63,193 nucleotides of DNA, from the NCBI GenBank assembly GCA_019308905.1, contig JAFDHF010000009.1, positions 1-63,193 on the forward strand, in the 5' to 3' direction. Within the stretch, counting starts at the first letter, position 1. Each line of letters starts with the position of its first letter. Shown piece after piece: positions 6,307 to 16,193 of the stretch. Origin of the DNA: Deltaproteobacteria bacterium. Lineage in GTDB: Bacteria > Desulfobacterota > BSN033 > WVXP01. Position numbers and translations under genes: made by a program. Below the pieces are notes generated by a model. It saw only the letters and a list, made by a program, of their open reading frames with translations, searched no databases and was not told the DNA's origin.

Positions 6307-7800
6307 CTACTTCTTCCCTATCCTCTCCTTTTCCACCTGTTCCTTGGCCTTTGCCATGGCTTCGTCTTCCTTCTTTATATCCTCCAGGGTCTTGGGCTTC
6401 ATTGTTTCAGGAATCGGTTCGAGGCCGTACTTCCACCTGAGGAACTGTTTCCCCGTGTGCGGATACAAAGCATAAATGAGCACGTCGAACATGTCTTTTG
6501 CCAGGTCTCCCAGTTCCTCTTTTGCCTTTTCCAACTCGGGTTCAAGTACGTCCGCAGGCCTGCAGGTTATGGGTTTTTCTCCTCTTGGGTAGCCCTTCAG
6601 GATCTTTTGCTGGACCTCCTTGTCGATGGGAACGGGTGGTCTTCCATAGAGTCCTGCAGCATAGTCCCTTGTCTGATTGGAGACCATCCTGTAACGCCCT
6701 GCCAGGACATTGAGCACCGCCTGAACACCCACGATCTGGGAGGTAGGGGTGACAAGAGGGGGGTATCCAAGATCCGCCCTCGTTCTGGGAAGCTCGGCAT
6801 AGACCTCGTCTATCCTGTGGAGAGCCTTCTGCTCTCTCAACTGGTTCACCAGATTCGATATCATCCCTCCAGGAACCTGATGTTTCAGCACCTGGGTGTC
6901 GATGGTCGCCATCCTGGTCGTATTGAGAAAGTCCCTGTATTTTGGAGCAACCGTTTCGAAGTACTCGCCGAGTTTGAGGAGATGGTTCAAGTCGAGTCCT
7001 GGGTCTCTGCTGGTCCCCTCGAGAGCCACCACGAAGGGTTCCACCGCAGGTGCGGCCGTGCGCAGGGCCAGGGGAGCAAGGGCCGTGTCGATCATATCGA
7101 CCCCGGCCTCAATAGCCTTGAGGTAGGTCATGCAGGCCATACCGCTGGTAAAGTGTGTATGAAGCTGGATCGGGACCCGGACGGTCTCTTTGAGCGCCTT
7201 AATGAGATCGTAGACGTCGTAGGGAGCGATCAGGCCAGCCATGTCTTTTATGCACAGGCTGTCGATCCCCATGTCCTCCAGGATACGGGCCTTGTCCAGG
7301 TAGTACTGGAGGTTGTAAACAGGCCCGCCCATCTTCCGCTCGGTAAGAGAGTAACAGATCGATCCCTGAATGTGCTTCCCGCATCTCTTGATTACTCTGA
7401 AGGCGGTTTCGAAGTTGCGCTCATCGTTGACAGCGTCGAAGACCCTGAAGATGTCAATCCCCACCTCTGCCGCCTTTTCGATAAAGGCCTCAACCACATC
7501 ATCGGGGTAGTTCCTGTAGCCTACGAGATTCTGGCCTCGAAGCAGCATCTGGAATGGGGTGTTGGGCATGAGCTTCTTCAGGGTCCTGGGTCTTTCCCAG
7601 GGATCTTCGGCAAGAAAACGATGCATCACGTCAAAGGTCGCTCCTCCCCAGACCTCTACCGAGTAGAAGCCCGCCTTGTCCATCGCCTCGGCAATGGGCA
7701 CCATGTCCTCGGTCCGCATACGGGTTGCCAGAAGTGACTGGTGGGCATCCCGGAATGTCAGGTCGGTAATCTTGATTGGGTTCTTCTCTTGATCTGCCAT
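6307..7800 (-). CDS. oadA: Oxaloacetate decarboxylase/pyruvate carboxylase carboxyltransferase subunit
   Basis: This is the carboxyltransferase subunit, which moves a carboxyl group between oxaloacetate/pyruvate and biotin. The N-terminal motif DLTFRDAHQSLLATR (residues 13-27), the lysine expected to be carbamylated (K185 in CIKDMAG) and the metal histidines H214 and H216 in LHTHFTSG are present. At 497 residues it ends in a charged tail and lacks the biotinyl domain (no MKM motif), so a separate biotin carrier protein is needed. It is the last gene of oadG-oadB-oadA, 29 bases after oadB. The neighbours point to a sodium-pumping decarboxylase, although the same subunit can work as PycB in a two-subunit pyruvate carboxylase. 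Confidence 0.9.
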   Translation of the reverse strand: MADQEKNPIKITDLTFRDAHQSLLATRMRTEDMVPIAEAMDKAGFYSVEVWGGATFDVMHRFLAEDPWERPRTLKKLMPNTPFQMLLRGQNLVGYRNYPDDVVEAFIEKAAEVGIDIFRVFDAVNDERNFETAFRVIKRCGKHIQGSICYSLTERKMGGPVYNLQYYLDKARILEDMGIDSLCIKDMAGLIAPYDVYDLIKALKETVRVPIQLHTHFTSGMACMTYLKAIEAGVDMIDTALAPLALRTAAPAVEPFVVALEGTSRDPGLDLNHLLKLGEYFETVAPKYRDFLNTTRMATIDTQVLKHQVPGGMISNLVNQLREQKALHRIDEVYAELPRTRADLGYPPLVTPTSQIVGVQAVLNVLAGRYRMVSNQTRDYAAGLYGRPPVPIDKEVQQKILKGYPRGEKPITCRPADVLEPELEKAKEELGDLAKDMFDVLIYALYPHTGKQFLRWKYGLEPIPETMKPKTLEDIKKEDEAMAKAKEQVEKERIGKK

Positions 7801-7829
7801 AAAGAAATCCTCCTTGGTTTGAGGGGGCT

Positions 7830-8963
7830 TTAACGGAGCAGGGCGAGAAAAAGGCCTGCAGCCGTCGCCGTTCCAATAACTCCGGCCACATTGGGCCCCA
7901 TGGCATGCATGAGGAGAAAGTTCTTCGGATCGGCCTGCTGCCCCACCCGCTGAGAGACTCGAGCGGCCATGGGTACGGCGCTCACACCTGCAGCCCCGAT
8001 GAGAGGGTTGATCTTGTCCTTCAGAAAGAGATTGAAGAACTTGGCCAGCAGGAGTCCTCCCGTGGTGCTGAAGGCGAAAGCCACGAGGCCGAGCATGAAG
8101 ATGAAGACGGGTTTCGGACTCAGAAAACTCTCAGCCCTCATGGTGGCTCCCACCGAGAGGCCGAGGAAGATGGTGATGATGTTAAGCAGCTCGTTTTGGG
8201 CGGCCTTGTTGAGGCGTTCCACGACTCCGCATTCCCGAAAAAGGTTGCCCAGCATGAGCATGGCCATGAGGGGAGCGGCGTCGGGGACGAGAAGACAGAT
8301 AATGCCGGTCCCGACCAGGGGGAAGAGTATCTTTTCCAGCTTCGAGACCGGCCGGAGTTGTTTCATGCGGATGGCACGTTCCTTCTTCGTGGTCAGCAGT
8401 CTCATGATAGGAGGCTGAATCAGGGGGACCATAGCCATGTAAGAGTATGCTGAGATGGCTGTAGCGCCCAGCAGGTGGGGTGCAAGCTTGGCTGTCAGAT
8501 AGATGGTCGTGGGACCGTCAGCCCCTCCGATGATACCGATTGAGGCAGCCTCCGGGACCTTGAAACCGAGAAGGATGGCCCCGAAAAAGGTCACGTAGAC
8601 GCCGAACTGAGCGGCAGCACCGAGCAGGAGGGTCATGGGGTTCGCGATAAGGGGGCCAAAATCGGTGAGCGCCCCGATTCCCAGGAAAATCAAAGGAGGT
8701 ATAACCTCCCACTCCAGGCCGTAGTGAAAAAAGATGTTGATCAGTTCACGTTGCCCCTCCTCGTTGATGCCCATCAAGGGGGTGAAGGGGAGATTGACTA
8801 TGAATATGCCGAAGCCTATGGGAACGAGAAGCAGGGGTTCGAATTCCTTCTTGATGGCCAGGTAGATAAAGGCCAATCCGATGAGCCACATAACCACATG
8901 GCCCCAGTAGAGGTGGACAATCCCGGTTTTGAGGACTATAGTATTTATGAACGACGTCTCCAT
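7830..8963 (-). CDS. oadB: Sodium-pumping decarboxylase beta subunit
   Basis: The 377-residue integral membrane protein is the beta subunit of the sodium ion-transporting decarboxylases (OadB/MmdB/GcdB), which decarboxylates carboxybiotin and exports sodium ions. Many hydrophobic helices are visible. The key motif GGADGPT, with the sodium-site aspartate D149, is intact, as is the later conserved region around residues 335-365 ([19 protein letters not shown]). It follows the 44-codon oadG by 18 bases with a GGAG ribosome site, and precedes oadA. Beta subunits of oxaloacetate, methylmalonyl-CoA and glutaconyl-CoA decarboxylases are alike; the adjacent carboxyltransferase favours oxaloacetate. 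Confidence 0.9.
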   Translation of the reverse strand: METSFINTIVLKTGIVHLYWGHVVMWLIGLAFIYLAIKKEFEPLLLVPIGFGIFIVNLPFTPLMGINEEGQRELINIFFHYGLEWEVIPPLIFLGIGALTDFGPLIANPMTLLLGAAAQFGVYVTFFGAILLGFKVPEAASIGIIGGADGPTTIYLTAKLAPHLLGATAISAYSYMAMVPLIQPPIMRLLTTKKERAIRMKQLRPVSKLEKILFPLVGTGIICLLVPDAAPLMAMLMLGNLFRECGVVERLNKAAQNELLNIITIFLGLSVGATMRAESFLSPKPVFIFMLGLVAFAFSTTGGLLLAKFFNLFLKDKINPLIGAAGVSAVPMAARVSQRVGQQADPKNFLLMHAMGPNVAGVIGTATAAGLFLALLR

Positions 8964-8981
8964 GAGGGTACGGTTTCTCCT

Positions 8982-9116
8982 TTAATGTTTGGTTTTTTTG
9001 ACCGTGCGGGCGATGGCCCCGGAGATGAGGATCGAGACCATCAGGAGGGCGAGGGCGACGAAAACGCCGGAAAAACCGAAAAGGAACACTTTGAATGCGA
9101 GATTCCACTCTGACAT
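8982..9116 (-). CDS. oadG: Sodium-pumping decarboxylase gamma-like subunit (44 aa)
   Basis: This very short frame starts at ATG 9116 with GGAG a few bases upstream and ends with TAA at 8982. The product (begins MSEWNLAFKVFLFGFSG) is a single transmembrane helix followed by a basic tail (IARTVKKTKH). That is the general plan of OadG-type subunits, which anchor the carboxyltransferase to the beta subunit. It is shorter than usual OadG and lacks the Pro-rich and His-rich tail. Its place as first gene before oadB supports the call. The sequence alone does not distinguish OadG from another small membrane anchor. Confidence 0.65.
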   Translation of the reverse strand: MSEWNLAFKVFLFGFSGVFVALALLMVSILISGAIARTVKKTKH

Positions 9117-9314
9117 GGGGGGTTCTCCTTTCGCGGATGAGGGATGAAAAGGATAACAGGGTAGTTAACATATCGCATGCCAAGATTCAAGTCGTTCCTC
9201 TCGGGATTTTTCCGTGCCGGGGGGAGAGGATGGACCTGGGGAGAGGCGAGGCAGATTCTCCCAGGCTTTCCGGCTCTGGAGAACGGCGAGCAGAGAAAGT
9301 GGACCGATTTTTGC

Positions 9315-9342
9315 TTGACAAACCGCATCTGGGTCATATACT
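9315..9342 (+). promoter_or_regulatory. Promoter of the yceD-rpmF-plsX operon
   Basis: A consensus TTGACA (9315-9320) is followed after 16 bases by TATACT (9337-9342). Transcription would start near 9349, about 47 bases before the yceD start codon. Confidence 0.7.
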
Positions 9343-9395
9343 TATGAGTTCAAGATTTTTCGTTCCCAGGATGCAGGGAGACATCGCCGCTGGCC

Positions 9396-9932
9396 TTGCA
9401 TAAGGTAAGGGTTGAAGATATTGCAGAGAAGGGTCTGGTCTTTCATTTCCTGGACCCGAAAGAAGAATGGGATCGGTATTTCGACGACATACCGAGGCGG
9501 CAGTTTGCCGTCGCCGAGCCCCTCGAAGCGATGATTACAGTGAGGACCTCGGGCAGGGGGGTCCAGGTCGAAGGTTGGTTCCACACGGTTCTGGGCCTCG
9601 AATGCTGCCGATGCCTCGAGGTCTTCTCGTTTCCCCTGACCTCGGAGATCGATGTCACCCTGTTCCCCGAGACGGATATAGTCCAGGAAGAAGAGATTGA
9701 ACTGGTAAGTGAGGATCTGAAAGCGAGTTTTTTTTCAGGAGATGAGGTCGATCTATCTGGGCTAATCCGGGAACAGATCATTCTGAACATCCCTTTCAAA
9801 CCGTTGTGCCGTGAAGACTGCCGGGGGTTGTGTCCTCAGTGCGGGGCGAATCTAAACGAGGGCGACTGCGGATGTCGGCGGGATACCGGATTCTCGGTTT
9901 TTGAGATGTTGAGAGATCTGAAACTGCAATAG
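9396..9932 (+). CDS. YceD/DUF177 family protein
   Basis: The 178-residue product is a DUF177 (YceD-like) protein, almost always encoded just upstream of rpmF and linked in several bacteria to 23S rRNA maturation. The cysteine pair in [10 protein letters not shown] (about residues 69-78) and the C-terminal motif [16 protein letters not shown] (about 146-161) are characteristic and probably bind metal. A TTG at 9396 is the most plausible start: the frame is closed upstream at 9345-9347 and no ATG or GTG precedes the conserved region. It is 14 bases from rpmF and shares the promoter at 9315-9342. Confidence 0.85.
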   Translation: MHKVRVEDIAEKGLVFHFLDPKEEWDRYFDDIPRRQFAVAEPLEAMITVRTSGRGVQVEGWFHTVLGLECCRCLEVFSFPLTSEIDVTLFPETDIVQEEEIELVSEDLKASFFSGDEVDLSGLIREQIILNIPFKPLCREDCRGLCPQCGANLNEGDCGCRRDTGFSVFEMLRDLKLQ

Positions 9933-9946
9933 AGAAGGAATACACC

Positions 9947-10129
9947 ATGGCCGTTCCGAAGCGAAGGCACTCCAAGGCTAGGAGAGATAAACGCCGAACC
10001 CATCAGGGACTCTCTGTCCCTTCCGTCTCCCTTTGTCCCCAGTGTAACGAGCCGAAGCTTCCGCACCGAGTCTGCCGCCATTGTGGTACCTACAGGGGGA
10101 GACAGGTTCTGGAGATTAAGGAGACCTAA
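9947..10129 (+). CDS. rpmF: 50S ribosomal protein L32
   Basis: The 60-residue basic protein starts with the invariant [17 protein letters not shown] segment and carries a zinc ribbon of two cysteine pairs (C30/C33 and C43/C46). It is therefore the C+ form of L32, a component of the large ribosomal subunit. A GAAGG ribosome site precedes the ATG. It sits in the usual yceD-rpmF-plsX order, 14 bases after yceD and 17 before plsX. Confidence 0.97.
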   Translation: MAVPKRRHSKARRDKRRTHQGLSVPSVSLCPQCNEPKLPHRVCRHCGTYRGRQVLEIKET

Positions 10130-10146
10130 GCACCGCGAGTGATTTG

Positions 10147-11208
10147 ATGGCGATTGCAGTCGATGCAATGGGGGGTGATCATGCCCCGGAAGCCATAGTC
10201 ACTGGGGCGGTCTCTGCCGCTGCGGAGAGGAAAATCCCGGTGATTCTGGTGGGAGACGAAGAGCGGCTTTCGAGCCTGTTGGAGGAGGAGAAGTCGGCCT
10301 CACCCCTGGTGAGTGTTCGGCATGCCTCTGAAGTGGTTGGAATGGCTGATTCACCTTCGACAGCGGTGAGACGCATCAAGGACTCGTCGATTCGGGTTGC
10401 CTTTGACCTCCTGAAAAGAGGAGAGGCCGATGCCGTGGTGAGCGCCGGGAATTCAGGAGCCACCATGGCGGTGGCGATGTTTGTCCTCAAGAAGATAGAG
10501 GGCGTGGACAGGCCTGCTATTGTCACGTTTCACCCCACGGCGAAGGGGTTTTCCCTCCTTCTCGATGCGGGGGGCAATGTGGACTGCAAGCCCTTTCATC
10601 TGGTACAGTTCGCAATTATGGGATCGGTCTTCGCGAGCCGCGTCCTGAAGAAGGAGAATCCCCGGGTGGGTGTTTTGAGTAACGGCTCGGAGGAGGGTAA
10701 GGGCAACGAACTGACCCGTGAAGCTCACATGATCCTGAAGAGATGCGGTCTGAACTACATCGGTTTGGTGGAGGGAAGAGATATTTACAACGGCAGTGCC
10801 GATGTGGTGGTTTGTGACGGATTTGTAGGTAACGTGGGTCTCAAGATGAGCGAGGGGCTGGCCGAGGTACTGGAACGGATTTTTCGGGAGGAGATTCGGA
10901 AAAGCCTGAGGGCGAAATTGGGATATCTGCTGATAAAGCCCGTGTTCAAGGAGGTGGCCAAGAAGGGGGATTACTCGGAGTACGGTGGAGCTCCGCTTCT
11001 CGGTATCAACGGGACGTGTGTGATCTGTCACGGCAACTCCACGCCGAAGGCTATCGCAAATGCCGTGGGCCTGGCAAACAACCTGGTGGAGAGTCAGTTC
11101 AACAGGTTTCTCATGGAAGGTCTGGCCAAGAACCAGGAATTGCTCAGGCTGGGTCAGCGTCAGGTCATGCGGTTTATCGATCAGCTAAAGGGAAAGATTA
11201 TCCGGTAG
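10147..11208 (+). CDS. plsX: Phosphate acyltransferase PlsX
   Basis: PlsX makes acyl-phosphate from acyl-ACP for phospholipid synthesis. The protein (353 residues) begins [18 protein letters not shown], the hallmark of the family, and includes the conserved [10 protein letters not shown] and VCDGFVGNV segments. The ATG at 10147 is preferred over the TTG at 10144. Length is normal. It follows rpmF by 17 bases. After it comes a 314-base gap and then an acyl-CoA dehydrogenase, rather than the fabH gene usually found here. Confidence 0.95.
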   Translation: MAIAVDAMGGDHAPEAIVTGAVSAAAERKIPVILVGDEERLSSLLEEEKSASPLVSVRHASEVVGMADSPSTAVRRIKDSSIRVAFDLLKRGEADAVVSAGNSGATMAVAMFVLKKIEGVDRPAIVTFHPTAKGFSLLLDAGGNVDCKPFHLVQFAIMGSVFASRVLKKENPRVGVLSNGSEEGKGNELTREAHMILKRCGLNYIGLVEGRDIYNGSADVVVCDGFVGNVGLKMSEGLAEVLERIFREEIRKSLRAKLGYLLIKPVFKEVAKKGDYSEYGGAPLLGINGTCVICHGNSTPKAIANAVGLANNLVESQFNRFLMEGLAKNQELLRLGQRQVMRFIDQLKGKIIR

Positions 11209-11522
11209 AGCCGTTCTTTTTTCGGATTCTGGAGGGTCCTCACAATGAGATGACGGGGGCCTGTCAGGGCCGCGGAGCGGGGATCGGAAAAATTCGAAAA
11301 GAGTGGGTTGATTGTGTGTGCTGAAAACGGTAAAATAGCGAGCTTAACTGGTGGTCATTGGAGAACGGCCGCGGGGTGAAGGTTGCGGAATTTCCGGGGC
11401 AGTGTCTCTCGCCGGAGGGAGGCCGAAGAGGGGGTAAGGTTGGTTGAGAAAGGGTACCCGGTCGTTTTCAATGAGGGCTGGTCGTGACCAAATGAGTCTT
11501 GCTGCGTTGTGAGGAGGAACCG
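11209..11522. other. Intergenic gap after plsX; no fabH
   Basis: These 314 bases hold no convincing gene. Only a promoter candidate at 11308-11336 and a few GC-rich short repeats are seen. In related operons fabH begins directly after plsX; no remnant of it could be recognised here in any frame. Confidence 0.6.
11308..11336 (+). promoter_or_regulatory. Promoter candidate before acyl-CoA dehydrogenase-fabD
   Basis: TTGATT (11308-11313) and TAAAAT (11331-11336) lie 17 bases apart, about 185 bases upstream of the next start codon. The -35 match is moderate. Confidence 0.4.
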
Positions 11523-12689
11523 TTGGACTATTTTCTGACTGAAGACCAAAAAATGATCCGGGATTTGGCACGAAAGGTGGCTCAGGAGAAGGTGATTCCT
11601 GTCCGGGCTGAACTTGATGAGAAGGAGGAATTCCCCGGAGAGATCATGAAAGTCTGTGCCGATGCCGGCCTTTTCGGGGTTTGCATTCCGGAGGAGTATG
11701 GAGGATTTGGGGGCGGGGTCTTTGAGAACTGCCTTGCCGTGGAGGAGATGACCAGGGGTTGTCTCGGTGTGGCCGTCAGCTATGCCGGCAGTAGTCTGGG
11801 TGCCTATCCGATCCTGGTATACGGTAGCGAAGAGCAGAAGAAGAAGTATCTTCCGGATATAGCTGCTGGAAAGCGGCTGGCAGCTTTCGGGCTTACAGAG
11901 GCGAATGCGGGGAGCGACGCAGGGGCGATCCGGACGACGGCGGTTCTCGACGGGGACGAGTATGTCCTCAACGGGACCAAGCAATGGATCACCAACGGTG
12001 GCGAAGCGGAGATCTACAGCATTATCGCTGTGACCGACAGGAGCAAGGGGCCGCGAGGGGCAAGTGCCTTTATTGTGGAGAAAGGTACCCCTGGATTCAA
12101 TTTCGGCAAGAAGGAGAAGAAGATGGGGATCCGGGCCTCTGCTACCAGGGAACTGATCTTTCAGGACTGTCGGATTCCCAAGGAGAACCTCATCTCGAGG
12201 CCGGGAATGGGCTTTATTATTACGATGAAAACCTTCGACAAGACTCGTCCCGGTGTGGGAGCCCACGGGGTCGGTCTCGCCCAAGCAGCCCTGGACGAAG
12301 CAGTTCAATATGCCCGCGAGCGGGAGCAGTTCGGCCGGAAGATCATCGCTTTTCAGGCGGTCCAGCACATGTTGGCTGATATGGCAACCCTTGTCGAGGC
12401 TTCCCGGGCTCTGGTTTACTCTGCGGCCCGTTTCATAGACAGCGACCCGAAGGATTACTCAAAAATCTCGGGTATGGCGAAGGTCTTCGCCAGCGACGTA
12501 GCCATGAAGGTTACCACGGATGCGGTCCAGATTTTTGGGGGATACGGGTATATGAAGGAGTACCCGGTGGAAAAGATGATGCGGGATGCAAAGATCCTTC
12601 AGATCTTCGAAGGGACCAACCAGATCCAACGGAACGTGATCGGCCTGGCTTTGAGCAAGGAATATGCCAGTCGCCGGCGACAGAGATAA
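11523..12689 (+). CDS. Acyl-CoA dehydrogenase
   Basis: This 388-residue flavoenzyme of the acyl-CoA dehydrogenase family introduces a 2,3-double bond into an acyl-CoA. Conserved segments include the flavin-binding region LTEANAGSDAGAIRTTA, KQWITNG, and the C-terminal FEGTNQIQR, whose glutamate (E363) matches the catalytic base of the short/medium-chain subgroup. The TTG at 11523 is taken as start because GAGGAGG lies just upstream; the open frame continues to 11499. It ends 13 bases before fabD, within a fatty-acid synthesis operon and where fabH would be expected. A butyryl-CoA-type or similar substrate is possible but not determined. Confidence 0.88.
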   Translation: MDYFLTEDQKMIRDLARKVAQEKVIPVRAELDEKEEFPGEIMKVCADAGLFGVCIPEEYGGFGGGVFENCLAVEEMTRGCLGVAVSYAGSSLGAYPILVYGSEEQKKKYLPDIAAGKRLAAFGLTEANAGSDAGAIRTTAVLDGDEYVLNGTKQWITNGGEAEIYSIIAVTDRSKGPRGASAFIVEKGTPGFNFGKKEKKMGIRASATRELIFQDCRIPKENLISRPGMGFIITMKTFDKTRPGVGAHGVGLAQAALDEAVQYAREREQFGRKIIAFQAVQHMLADMATLVEASRALVYSAARFIDSDPKDYSKISGMAKVFASDVAMKVTTDAVQIFGGYGYMKEYPVEKMMRDAKILQIFEGTNQIQRNVIGLALSKEYASRRRQR

Positions 12690-12702
12690 CAGGGGGGCAG
12701 GG

Positions 12703-13647
12703 ATGGACAGAGTGGCCTTCGTCTTTCCGGGACAGGGATCCCAGTATGTGGGTATGGGAAAGGACCTGTACGAGAACTTCAAGGTGGCGAGAGAGACCTT
12801 CGAAGAGGCGGATGACGTTCTCGAGATGAAGATATCGAAACTCTGCTTCGAGGGGCCTGAGGAAGAGCTCAGGCTGACGGCCAACACTCAACCCGCCATC
12901 CTGACCGTGAGTGTTTCGGCCTCAAGGGTCTTGCAGTCGGAGACCGGTGTGTCGCCGGACCTGTTGGCCGGTCACAGCCTGGGAGAGTATGCTGCTCTCG
13001 TGGCAGGAGGGGCCATCGAATTTGCGGATGCCGTGAGGGCTGTGAGAGCTCGCGGGCAGTTCATGCAGGAGGCGGTTCCAGTGGGAGAGGGAACCATCGG
13101 CGCCCTGCTGGGGCTCGATGACGCCGCGGTGAGCGGGATCTGCGAAGAGGCGGCTCAAGGAGAGGTGCTTACACCGGCAAACTACAACTGCCCCGGGCAG
13201 ATCGTTATCTCCGGCCACACAGGAGCGGTTACGAGAGCCATCAAGCTGGCCAAGGAGAGGGGGGCCAAGAGGGCCGTCCTTCTCCCTGTAAGTGCGCCCT
13301 TTCACTCTCCTCTCATGGAGCCTGCAGCGAGGCGGCTCAAAGAGGTTTTGGAGAGCATTACGATAAGAGATCTTCAGGTTCCGGTTGTGGCTAACGTGGA
13401 TGCAAAGCCGAACATTTCCCGGGAGCGGATAAGAAAGCTGCTGATTCAGCAGATAAGCGCGCCTGTTCGTTGGGAAGAATCGGTGCGGCTCATGATATCG
13501 AGGGCTGTCAGGGGATTCATTGAGCTGGGGCCCGGCAGGGTGCTGCTCGGGTTGCTCAAACGTGTGGACGGAACGGCGAGATTGGCCAATGTCGAGGATA
13601 CCGAGAGCCTGAACAAGACGAAGTCAATCCTGGAGGGGACCGCGTAG
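12703..13647 (+). CDS. fabD: Malonyl-CoA:ACP transacylase
   Basis: FabD loads malonate onto acyl carrier protein. The 314-residue protein starts at ATG 12703 with VAFVFPGQGSQYVGMG. It has the catalytic serine S92 in GHSLGEY, the carboxylate-binding arginine near R117 and the catalytic histidine H201 in APFHSPLM. All are as expected for the family. It lies 13 bases after the acyl-CoA dehydrogenase and 2 bases before fabG. Confidence 0.96.
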   Translation: MDRVAFVFPGQGSQYVGMGKDLYENFKVARETFEEADDVLEMKISKLCFEGPEEELRLTANTQPAILTVSVSASRVLQSETGVSPDLLAGHSLGEYAALVAGGAIEFADAVRAVRARGQFMQEAVPVGEGTIGALLGLDDAAVSGICEEAAQGEVLTPANYNCPGQIVISGHTGAVTRAIKLAKERGAKRAVLLPVSAPFHSPLMEPAARRLKEVLESITIRDLQVPVVANVDAKPNISRERIRKLLIQQISAPVRWEESVRLMISRAVRGFIELGPGRVLLGLLKRVDGTARLANVEDTESLNKTKSILEGTA

Positions 13648-13649
13648 AA

Positions 13650-14390
13650 ATGGAACTCACGGGGAAAGTTGCTCTTGTTACCGGCGGGGCCCAGGGCATC
13701 GGGCGGGCCGTGGCAGTGACACTTGCGAGGAACGGGGCCGATGTGGCGGTTTCGGATATTAACGGGGAGATGGCCCGGGCTACTGCTCGGGAGATTGAGA
13801 AGATGGGGCGGCGGGCTCTGGCTGTGGAAGCGAACGTGGCTCGCTTCGATGACGGGGAGAGAATGGTCCGCGAGACCGTGGAAGGCCTGGGCCGGATCGA
13901 TATCCTGGTCAACAACGCCGGCGTTGCCCGGGACAAGCTGGTCCTTCGCATGTCTGAGGAGGACTGGGATGTGGTTCTCGGCGTCAATCTCAAGGGGGCC
14001 TTCAACTGCAGCAGGGCGGCGCTCCGTTATATGTCCAAACAGAAGAGCGGTAGAATCGTCAATATAGCGTCCGTTGTAGGGTTGATGGGCAACGCAGGGC
14101 AGGCAAACTACGCCGCATCGAAAGCCGGCCTCATTGGGTTCACTAAGACCCTTGCCCGGGAGTTCGGCTCGCGGGGCATAACGGTCAATGCCATTGCACC
14201 CGGCTACATCGATACTCCTATGACGCAGGCGCTCCCTGAGAAGGTCAAGGAGGACTTGAAGAGGTTGATTCCTCTGGATCGGTTGGGGAGCCCTGATGAC
14301 GTTGCCAGGGCTGTGCTCTTCCTTGTGACAGGTGGTTCGGACTATGTTACCGGACAGGTTCTCCAGGTTGATGGAGGCCTGTACATGTAG
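13650..14390 (+). CDS. fabG: 3-oxoacyl-ACP reductase
   Basis: FabG reduces 3-oxoacyl-ACP with NADPH in fatty-acid elongation. The 246-residue short-chain dehydrogenase shows the cofactor loop TGGAQGIGRA (11-20), the NNAG motif (88-91) and the catalytic triad S141, Y154, K158. The C-terminal segment PGYIDTPMT and the ending GGLYM are typical of FabG. It is 2 bases after fabD, so translation is probably coupled. Confidence 0.95.
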   Translation: MELTGKVALVTGGAQGIGRAVAVTLARNGADVAVSDINGEMARATAREIEKMGRRALAVEANVARFDDGERMVRETVEGLGRIDILVNNAGVARDKLVLRMSEEDWDVVLGVNLKGAFNCSRAALRYMSKQKSGRIVNIASVVGLMGNAGQANYAASKAGLIGFTKTLAREFGSRGITVNAIAPGYIDTPMTQALPEKVKEDLKRLIPLDRLGSPDDVARAVLFLVTGGSDYVTGQVLQVDGGLYM

Positions 14391-14544
14391 GCTCGACGGC
14401 CGGGGTGGAAGAGGCCCGCCCGGGGGGAACATGGAGGGAGATTGACAAGCATCGGGTTTTCATGAGAAAGATAGTATCCCGTGTCGATGGATACTGACAT
14501 GAGATGAAAACCCCATGATTTCAGACAAAGGAGGTATGAGCTGT

Positions 14545-14781
14545 ATGGATATCGAAACACGGGTAAAGGAGATTATCGTGGAGCAGCTGGGTGTCAGCGA
14601 GAGCGAAGTTGTTCCTGAGGCGAAATTCATCGATGATCTCGGGGCTGATTCACTCGATCTGGTTGAACTCGTGATGGCCCTGGAGGAGGAGTACGGAACG
14701 GAGATCTCGGACGAGGAAGCCGAGAAGATTCTCACCGTCGGCGATGCCTACGAATACATCAAGTCCCATCAGCCTGCGTGA
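14545..14781 (+). CDS. acpP: Acyl carrier protein
   Basis: The 78-residue acidic protein is the carrier of growing acyl chains. It has the phosphopantetheine attachment serine S36 in [14 protein letters not shown]. The ATG at 14545 follows AAAGGAGG by about ten bases; a nearer ATG at 14536 would be too close to that site. It lies 154 bases after fabG and 106 before fabF. Confidence 0.97.
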   Translation: MDIETRVKEIIVEQLGVSESEVVPEAKFIDDLGADSLDLVELVMALEEEYGTEISDEEAEKILTVGDAYEYIKSHQPA

Positions 14782-14887
14782 TTGATGGATATCGCCTGAA
14801 GAGTGAAAGAAGGTGACTCGACATGGGCAGGGCCGCTGTTGCCCAGCTCAGAGAACGACATAAGGGTATTTCGCGGGGGATCTGGCC

Positions 14888-16132
14888 TTGGAGAGAAGAG
14901 TTGTCGTGACCGGCTTGGGTATGATTGCACCCACAGGCAATCCGGTGGAAACGGCATGGAAGAATGTCTGTGAGGGGCGATCTGGAATCGGCAGAATTAC
15001 CCGGTTTGACGCCAGCGAACTGCAGACTCAGATAGCCGGCGAAGTGAAGGGGTTCAATCCGGAGGACTATGTGGAGAAGAAGGATGTGAAAAAGATGGAC
15101 CTCTTCATCCATTACGCCATCGGGGCGGCGGAGATGGCTGTCAGGGATGCTGAACTCCAGATCAACGAACACAACGAGAGTCGGGTCGGGGTGATTGTGG
15201 GGACAGGTTTGGGGGGGCTTCCCAGTCTCGAGAAATACCACAAGGTCCTGCTCGAACGAGGTCCGAGTCGAATCAGCCCCTTTTTCATTCCCATGTTGAT
15301 CGCCAATCTCGCGGCAGGGCAGATTGCCATCCGTTTTGGAGCAAAAGGCCCCAACACCTGTATCGTAACCGCGTGTGCGACGGGTGCCCACAACATCGGC
15401 GATGCCATGAGGGCTATCAAGTACGGTGATGCAGATGCTGTTATTGCAGGGGGGACAGAGGCCAATCTCACACCCCTGTGCATTGCCGGGTTTAATGTCA
15501 TGAAGGCCATCTCCGTAAGGAATGATGAACCGGAGAAAGCCAGCCGTCCCTTCGACCGTGATCGTGACGGTTTTGTGGTCGCCGAAGGAGCTGGGATCGT
15601 GATCCTGGAAGAACTCGAATTTGCAAAGAAGCGGGGTGCTCCCAGGATCTATGCCGAACTTATCGGTTACGGGTACAATGGGGATGCCTATCATATCACC
15701 GCCCCGGCTCCGGAAGGTGACGGCGCGGCCCGGTGTATGGAGATGGCCTTGGCCGACGCTGGAATCGCACCGGACGAGGTGGACTACATAAACGCTCATG
15801 GAACGTCGACCTATCTGAATGACATCACGGAGACACAGGCCATCAAGCGGGTCTTCAGGGATCACGCAAGAAAGATACCGATCAGTGCCACCAAATCCAT
15901 GACCGGCCATCTTCTGGGTGCCGCAGGGAGTGTGGAAGCGATTTTCTCCATCTTGAGCCTTCGGGACGGGATTATCCCGCCTACCATCAATCTCGAGAAT
16001 CCAGACCCCGAGTGTGACCTCGATTACGTTCCCCAAAAGGCCAGGGAGGCGAAGATCCGAGTGGTCATGTCCAATGCCTTCGGCTTTGGTGGTTCGAACG
16101 CCGCATTGGTGTTCCGTCGCTTTGACAACTGA
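14888..16132 (+). CDS. fabF: 3-oxoacyl-ACP synthase II
   Basis: FabF condenses malonyl-ACP with acyl-ACP. The 414-residue protein begins with [16 protein letters not shown] (TTG start at 14888). It carries the Cys-His-His triad C163 ([11 protein letters not shown]), H304 ([10 protein letters not shown]) and H341 (TGHLLGAAG). It ends the fab block. With fabH absent from the operon, FabF is the only condensing enzyme seen in this window. Confidence 0.95.
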   Translation: MERRVVVTGLGMIAPTGNPVETAWKNVCEGRSGIGRITRFDASELQTQIAGEVKGFNPEDYVEKKDVKKMDLFIHYAIGAAEMAVRDAELQINEHNESRVGVIVGTGLGGLPSLEKYHKVLLERGPSRISPFFIPMLIANLAAGQIAIRFGAKGPNTCIVTACATGAHNIGDAMRAIKYGDADAVIAGGTEANLTPLCIAGFNVMKAISVRNDEPEKASRPFDRDRDGFVVAEGAGIVILEELEFAKKRGAPRIYAELIGYGYNGDAYHITAPAPEGDGAARCMEMALADAGIAPDEVDYINAHGTSTYLNDITETQAIKRVFRDHARKIPISATKSMTGHLLGAAGSVEAIFSILSLRDGIIPPTINLENPDPECDLDYVPQKAREAKIRVVMSNAFGFGGSNAALVFRRFDN

Positions 16133-16193
16133 CCCCCTGATGGCTCCCTAGCCGTTGAACCTTCCTTCTCCTCAAGAAGAGAGAGATGCAAGG

